Made by a program: the position numbers and the translations under genes. DNA of 64,000 nt from Enoplolaimus lenunculus (Eukaryota; Nematoda; Enoplea; Enoplida; Thoracostomopsidae): contig JASANG010003044.1 in assembly GCA_030248215.1 (NCBI GenBank), positions 1-64,000 of the forward strand, in the 5' to 3' direction. Under the pieces are notes generated by a model. It made no database searches. It was not told the origin of the DNA and worked only from the letters and a program-made list of their open reading frames with translations. Positions within the stretch are counted from its first letter, which is position 1. The number at the start of each line of letters is the position of its first letter. This document shows positions 58,902-64,000 of the stretch, in pieces.

Positions 58902-59841
58902 TGCGGCTGATTTTTGTGACGCTGTTTAAAGTGGAACGAAAGGATATCCAAAAACTCTTGGTCAAAATGTTGCATGTGATTTCAGTCCTTTAAACTTAGT
59001 TACTTAACGTGGTTGCAAGATTTGCCATACTAAAATGCCAAAGTATACGACACCATCGCTAACATCATGGTCTATTGCGTTAATTTTGTATGATCGATGA
59101 TTGCACCTTTTCACGGATGTTCAGAAAAACAGTTGATATATTCTATGTTAGAACGATTTTTGCCCAAATTTTAAGGCTTTATATCAACGTAACATAATAT
59201 AAACTATATATATTTTTAATGAATAGTATAACTGCTTAAAATTTGATAAATTGCTAAAATAAATCAGTAATTTCCAGCGTCAAACAATTGGGATATCTAA
59301 TTACCATTTTTGACATCTTTTTGGTCTGTTTACCTTCATATGGAGTGGAGACATCCAAGCAGAAGGCATATGCATGGAAATGTTTTCTGTCGCGTTACCA
59401 ATTCTAAAGTTAGCTATTAAAGCGGACATATGTACCCTAGATTCAACGCTCAGTTCGTGTTAAAGCGAAGCGTTTTATACTTTGTGCTCACGGATTGAAA
59501 GAGAGATATCCGTCCGTCGGTCCGGCTGTCTGGCGCAAATCACACGAACCACTAAACGGCCTGTGGTGAACATTTATTGTTTGAAAGCTTATTATTGTGA
59601 AATGTTTATCTCGTACTTCAAAAATAAAATTTGTTGATTAGCTCAATGCTTTTATTTGCATACTTTTTAAGCTTAAATTAAAACTTTTTCACATTACAAG
59701 TGGTTTTATTTCAGCATTAAAGGGTTTTTGGTAACAGCGTATCCACGGTATCTTATTAAAATAGAATAAACAGTATTTAAAGACCTTGTTTGGTTTTTAG
59801 GCTTGTGAAAACACACTTGAATGTGGGTAAGTAAATTGGCG
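58902..59841. other. Upstream of the channel gene
   Basis: AT-rich. I searched by eye for a first exon with the His-Gly motif and did not find one. No repeat recognised. Confidence 0.35.
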
Positions 59842-60203
59842 TACACTGCAGTCGTAAGGACTGTTATTTATTTTTAACCCGCTCTTCGTTACTTATATAT
59901 CCGGTATTGCAACTATCCGTTGAATTAAACGTTTATTTGTCTTGTGTCAATACCTTGAGGAATAATGCAAGGTTATACTTAGGAATGTACTTTCAAAACT
60001 TTAAGTACGCTTTAAAGTTTCGAACTCAACTTTATCTGGTTCTGGAGTCATTTATGCGCAACATCTAGGGATAATTCACCGTTTTGCACTCTAATTATGG
60101 TTTAGGGACTTTGTCTGGTTATGGACTCTTATTAGGGAAACGGACTCATATTAATTTGTACTCCAAATGGGAACTTCCGTCTTGTCATGGTCACTTGCTG
60201 GTA
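59842..60203. mobile_element. Degenerate family B MITE, reverse orientation
   Basis: Eroded ends (TACACTGCAGTCG and GTCACTTGCTGGTA) but a clear interior: TTATTTTTAACCCG, ATATCCGGTATTGCAACTAT and TTTAAAGTTTCGAACTCAA. Confidence 0.65.
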
Positions 60204-60432
60204 TAATTTGATTTTATTCCGATTGCAGCCTTCCGAAAATGTACATGCGTGTTTAAGCAACTCAATGCAAAGACCTAGAAATGTATGTAAAACAAATTGC
60301 CAAAACATTAGCTATATCTTCGCGACTAGTCTGCATGTATAAAAGCTTTTGTAGTACGTAATAACAGTTTAATATTTTTGCGACTTGTCATAAATTTTGA
60401 TCAACTGGCGTGAAAATCCTCACAACTTAAAT

Positions 60433-60578
60433 CGGCCAATGTACAGTACAGCGCCGTAACAGTAGTATAAGCATATTCCTAGTCATAAGCCCAAGCAAAA
60501 ATATCTGGTCTAAGGAATAACCTTACTTTTTGGCAATTTCACAGAAAAATGTTGGCGCCCATCATGTCTCCATGGGCC
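60433..60578. mobile_element. Family C MITE
   Basis: CGGCCAATGTACAGTACAGC at the left and CTCCATGGGCCC at the right, with ATTCCTAGTCATAAGCCCAAGC between. The hexamers are almost worn away. Confidence 0.6.
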
Positions 60579-61783
60579 CATAAGTAAATGCTAACAATAT
60601 AGTTTTAAACTGAGTCTTTTTTCATTTTTTTCACATTTATAGTTAAGATTAAGGTAGCTAGGCTAATACAAGTCATTTCGTAACCCAAAAGTTATAAGTT
60701 TAAACAGCCTGGGGGTGTGTTACAAGAGTCTAAAATGCCTTACAACCAACTTCACAACGATTTCGAAGCGAAATTATGCAGAAATCAGATCCAAAAGAAT
60801 ACAAAAAATGACAGTTTATCAGTTGCGCAAATAGGTTGTTTATCTATAGTGACAGATGTTAAAAAAATTGCGCAAGTGCAAATTGGCAACCGGAGTAACA
60901 AGCGGCGCCACCCTAAGTTTGTGAGGAAGTCCCAAGCACAGCCAATGTAAGAATCGTGTCAAAAACACAAAACACTTTTCGCGTTTTGAAAACAACGTTA
61001 TTAATATTGAGGCGAAAATAGCGTTTCGACAACAACATAACATTTTGATACGCTAACTGTTTATAGAACTTCGCATTCAAAAAAGTGTGCTGAAAGACGT
61101 TGATTGAAACGCGAATGTTTAGAACATAGGGCTTTTACGCACGGTTCGTAAAAAGTTCCTAAGGTGAGCTAAAAACTAGAAGTTGCTCCGAGGGCACCAA
61201 AGCAATGTTAAAAACTAACTAGAAATTGCTCCGATGCCTTGTTGATGACTCGGTTTATTTTTCAGATAGTCTCAAAAACAATCGTTTTAGTATAAAATTG
61301 TTTTTACCTTTCTGTGCAACCAACCAGGCTATTATACAAAGAGAAGAATTGGTGACAAAAGCCTGCCGAAAGCATTAGAGAGACAAGAAACTAATACTTT
61401 AAACTGTGTGTAAAATAACCTTCTTTAGATCCTTGAAAACTGTTTTGAGGGAGGATATATCCTTTTCTGAAATGCGATCTTTGCTACACGTCTATGATTT
61501 AACTCTTCGAATAAAATGGCAATCGACACCTTGCTAATAATTTAGACTGATTAGTACGAAAACGAAATCTTTTTACATTTAGCTTTCAGTAAAAGAAGAC
61601 AAGGTTACCTGCTGTTTATTGTTATGTCGTTGCTAGGCAAATTGTAAATGATGTATTAGCTGCGAATGTATAAATTAAAAGAACAAAAGTTATCAACCAG
61701 GTGTGGTTTTATAAAACTTTTTGCATATCCTGAAGGCATAGACGGTATATGCGTAGGTAGTCAAAGACGTGCGCTCTTACGAG
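60579..61783. other. Intergenic, nothing recognised
   Basis: AT-rich. The frame at 60717-60950 is short and featureless. No repeats recognised. Confidence 0.35.
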
Positions 61784-61962
61784 CACTAACGGACCCAAAG
61801 GGAGCGGAGGGAGTACGCCTTTCGTCAGAAATTTTTTTGTGATAAAATGGTGAGGTCCATACTTTATGATTTTCACCTCACAAAATTGGCATACAGCAAA
61901 GATTGCGTTTCATAAGTTTTGACAGCTGGCGTGACCTTCAAAAATTTCTGGATCCACCGCTG
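61784..61962. mobile_element. Family G, hAT-like MITE, short copy
   Basis: CACTAACGGACCCAAAGGGA at the left and AATTTCTGGATCCACCGCTG at the right are inverted relatives of the ends at 51262 and 51603. Shares TTTCGTCAGAAATTTTTTTG with that copy. Confidence 0.55.
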
Positions 61963-62039
61963 TTTACGCGGTGCCGTAAATGATTTCGCTGTTCGTAGCG
62001 AGTTGGTTAACTGGTTCATGGGCAGCTGTTGTACCAGAA

Positions 62040-62160
62040 ATGTCATTGGGATAAGGGTCCCCATGGGGATTCCCATGGGGTGCGGGCTGGGGTGGGATGG
62101 AGATCAGTTCAGAATTAGTGGGGATACCCACACCGCCCCCGGGATTGAGAATGGTAGCAT
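62040..62160. repeat. GC-rich repeat, family H-like
   Basis: GGGTCCCCATGGGGATTCCC resembles GGGCGTCCCCATGGGG at 1129. The rest is GC-rich and non-coding. Confidence 0.4.
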
Positions 62161-62221
62161 ACATGCTCTGGAATAGACAATGTTTTACAAATATTTGTTG
62201 AGTAGATTGTTCAATATCTCT

Positions 62222-62430
62222 TTAACCCTTTCTCACATGAATATTTTCTATTTCCCCTGAGACCTGCTTTTATGCTAGGATTCGAACTCCAGTGACTGGA
62301 GTGGGAGGCGTATACCATCACCTCTCAGCTATAGGAGCTTGACGCTCGGGTCTCTCACGCCTTGTGTTGATTTAGTACTATGTATACGTGTTGCAATTGC
62401 TAAACACTGTGCGATATATACTATTTAACG
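62222..62430 (-). repeat. tRNA-derived SINE-like repeat, copy 2
   Basis: The better copy. Minus strand: A-box-like TAGCTGAGAGGTG (about 62333-62321), then GGAGTTCGAATCC (B box, 62290-62278). The tail contains AAACACTGTG. It does not fold as a complete functional tRNA. Confidence 0.6.
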
Positions 62431-62784
62431 CATATACACTGCGCTGAGTTGCCTATAGGCAACTCAATGGCAGAAGATTGACGCGGTAAGTGGTTTCAGG
62501 AATCAAGCTTCTTATTCAAAAATTAAAATAAAAAATTTCAAAAACTTTCGCGTTTCGCTCGAACAGAGATTATGCAAACTAAACAAACGTACTTATATTT
62601 TATTCAGCACTCAGGGTCTTATATTTTAACCAATGGATCCTCAATTTCTAAAACGATGTTACGAACGTTCCTGCTCACACAAAACTCGGCTGAATACCTC
62701 AATAGGTTGGCTGCATTGATGTGCTAATGTTTTAATCTGCAAGACCCTAACATTTCGTGATGCGCTTTCAGTGTTTTCGGCCAA

Positions 62785-62900
62785 AATTTGCAGTTGCAAC
62801 TTGCAACTTGCACCTGTAAGTCATTCTGCCTCGAAATTGCACGTGCAAAATACAACGGCGAGTTCTCGGTGCAGAAACTTGCACGATTACTGGTGCTTTA
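62785..62900. repeat. TGCAAG-rich dispersed repeat, second copy
   Basis: GTTGCAACTTGCAACTTGCA and CGAGTTCTCGGTGCAGAAAC; inverted match to 33990-34190. Confidence 0.6.
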
Positions 62901-63080
62901 GCCTCGCTTCAAGGAGTCAAGGCACAATCAAAAATGGCATATAATTGAAAATGTTGAACATCATTTATCATTTTTAATAAATCCGCATCACAACCTAAAT
63001 GACGTCCATGACGTCAAAAAAATACCGATTTAGCGGAGATTCCTATTGGGTGGAAAGGGGTTGAAAATACTTGGGTGCTG

Positions 63081-63979
63081 TACTTTAATGACATCAATAA
63101 GAGGGGGTAATAAGAGGAGGTCCCCATTTTGAGTTCCAATCAATAGGAGTCTGTTTTAAAATTTCAAGATTCTTGCTTTCTTAAATTTGCAAAGCAAATA
63201 TATTGTATTTCAAACATTATAATAGCCTTAAATGATTCAGAAATTCGTGTCTAAAATAGTTAAAACATAAATGTCATATATTCAAGAAATTGCTATTACC
63301 AATTTATAAGCCACAAATTTTTTCCATTCGAGAACCAATTGTTTTATGTTTAAGAATTTGTTTCTGATTATAATTTAACTAACAAAGTTGCTCTGTTTTT
63401 ATTCTTAAGACTGTATATAAGTAGTCGAGTCTCAAAGAGAGTTCTGGTTGAGCTCAGGCTCACCCCATCCTAAGTTTACGTGTTGGACGTATCTTAGGTT
63501 GTAAAATTAGAATATTTAGTTGAGGTTTTGCCCCCATTTTGGAACCAGTTTCTCTACTAAATTGTTGTTTTGTATTTGTGACATATATTTCTTATATTTC
63601 AGAAATATTTGTCTTAATCGTTCGTAAAACAAAGTTTTAAATTTAAGACATTTAAGCGTGAAAATTTTTAAACTCATATTTCTAAAAAATGAGACATAAT
63701 GGTCTTTAATTGCAGACAGTATTTCTGGCCATAAATTGCAGACAGTATTTCTTGAATACAAGACAATTTATTTTGTGTGTATAACCTTGCATTATCGCTC
63801 AAGCTTTTGGTACAAGGCAAACGTTTAATCCAACGGACAGTTGCAGTACCGGATATATCAGTAACGAAGGATGGCGGGGCGGGTTGAAAATAAATACAGT
63901 CTGTAACGAAATAACAGGGGGTACCTTATGGAGAGGCCAAAACATCAGTCTCCTCACTCTTATTCGGATCAAAACAATA
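63081..63979. mobile_element. Family B MITE split by a family E element
   Basis: The left part (63081-63153) has AATAAGAGGGGGTAATAAGA and CCCCATTTTGAG. The right part (63781-63979) has AACCTTGCATTATCGCTCAA through CTTATTCGGATC. The about 200 bp that normally join them are absent and E sequence lies there instead. Confidence 0.7.
63154..63780. mobile_element. Family E element nested in family B
   Basis: Left two thirds align with 13991-14340. The final 60 bp (AGTATTTCTTGAATACAAGACAATTT) read as the inverse of the E left end (AAATTGTCTCGG...TTCAAGA), so E has terminal inverted repeats and is about 630 bp when longer. Non-coding. Confidence 0.6.
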
Positions 63980-64000
63980 AGCAACTCATTCACGATATAT

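Noticed and set aside
1-64000. Operon, defence system or other gene cluster
   Set aside because: The seven genes belong to unrelated pathways, sit on both strands and are separated by kilobases of repeats. Apart from the divergent HSDL2/ubc-1 pair nothing suggests joint function.

Overview
The window reads as nuclear DNA of an invertebrate animal, most likely a nematode. Genes are split by GT-AG introns of a few hundred to several thousand bases, and intergenic DNA is AT-rich and full of short dispersed repeats. Two points favour a nematode. The RAD6/UBE2A orthologue carries a long acidic, Ser/Gly-rich C-terminal tail like C. elegans UBC-1. TTAGGC, the nematode telomere hexamer, recurs, although here it lies inside a dispersed element and not in an array. 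The large introns and dense repeats suggest a large-genome nematode; I cannot name the species.

Seven protein-coding loci are supported, six of them assigned to a family. (1) 1-2795 (+): the 3' end of an unrecognised acidic, low-complexity protein in two phase-matched exons. (2) 6119-15746 (-): an HSDL2 orthologue (SDR plus SCP2 domain, SKL tail), rebuilt as 8 exons and 424 residues. (3) 16046-20537 (+): ubc-1 (UBE2A/RAD6), 5 exons, 227 residues, head to head with HSDL2 about 300 bp away. (4) 29746-35667 (+): a Golgi-type alpha-1,3-fucosyltransferase, 3 exons, with an Asn-rich insertion in its catalytic domain. (5) 45490-48786 (+): an SLC17-like major facilitator, 3 exons. (6) 53587-54996 (+): a secreted pancreatic-lipase-family protein in one exon, with a relic of a duplicated 5' end upstream. 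(7) 57139-58901 (-): a DEG/ENaC channel subunit whose last part is out of frame with the rest.

The remaining DNA is mostly short non-autonomous elements in recurring families, labelled A to H here: A, palindromic with GAGTCAAATTTGACTC cores; B, about 440 bp with TACTGTAGTGACCCGAATAA ends; C, GGCCCATGTAAAGATCAGGG ends with TTAGGC inside; D, GGGTGCAACCGGAATTCCGG ends; E, about 350-630 bp; F, ACAAGAGTGTGCAACTGGGT ends; G, hAT-like GGATCC ends; H, GC-rich. Several are nested. There are also minisatellites, a tRNA-derived SINE-like family and one hAT transposase relic. I saw no rRNA, no CRISPR, no full-length autonomous transposon and no LTR or virus-like element.

The genes do not form a pathway or operon. 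The only close regulatory pairing the sequence suggests is the divergent HSDL2/ubc-1 start region. All exon joins were made by eye from splice sites, phase and family conservation, without transcripts or database searches.
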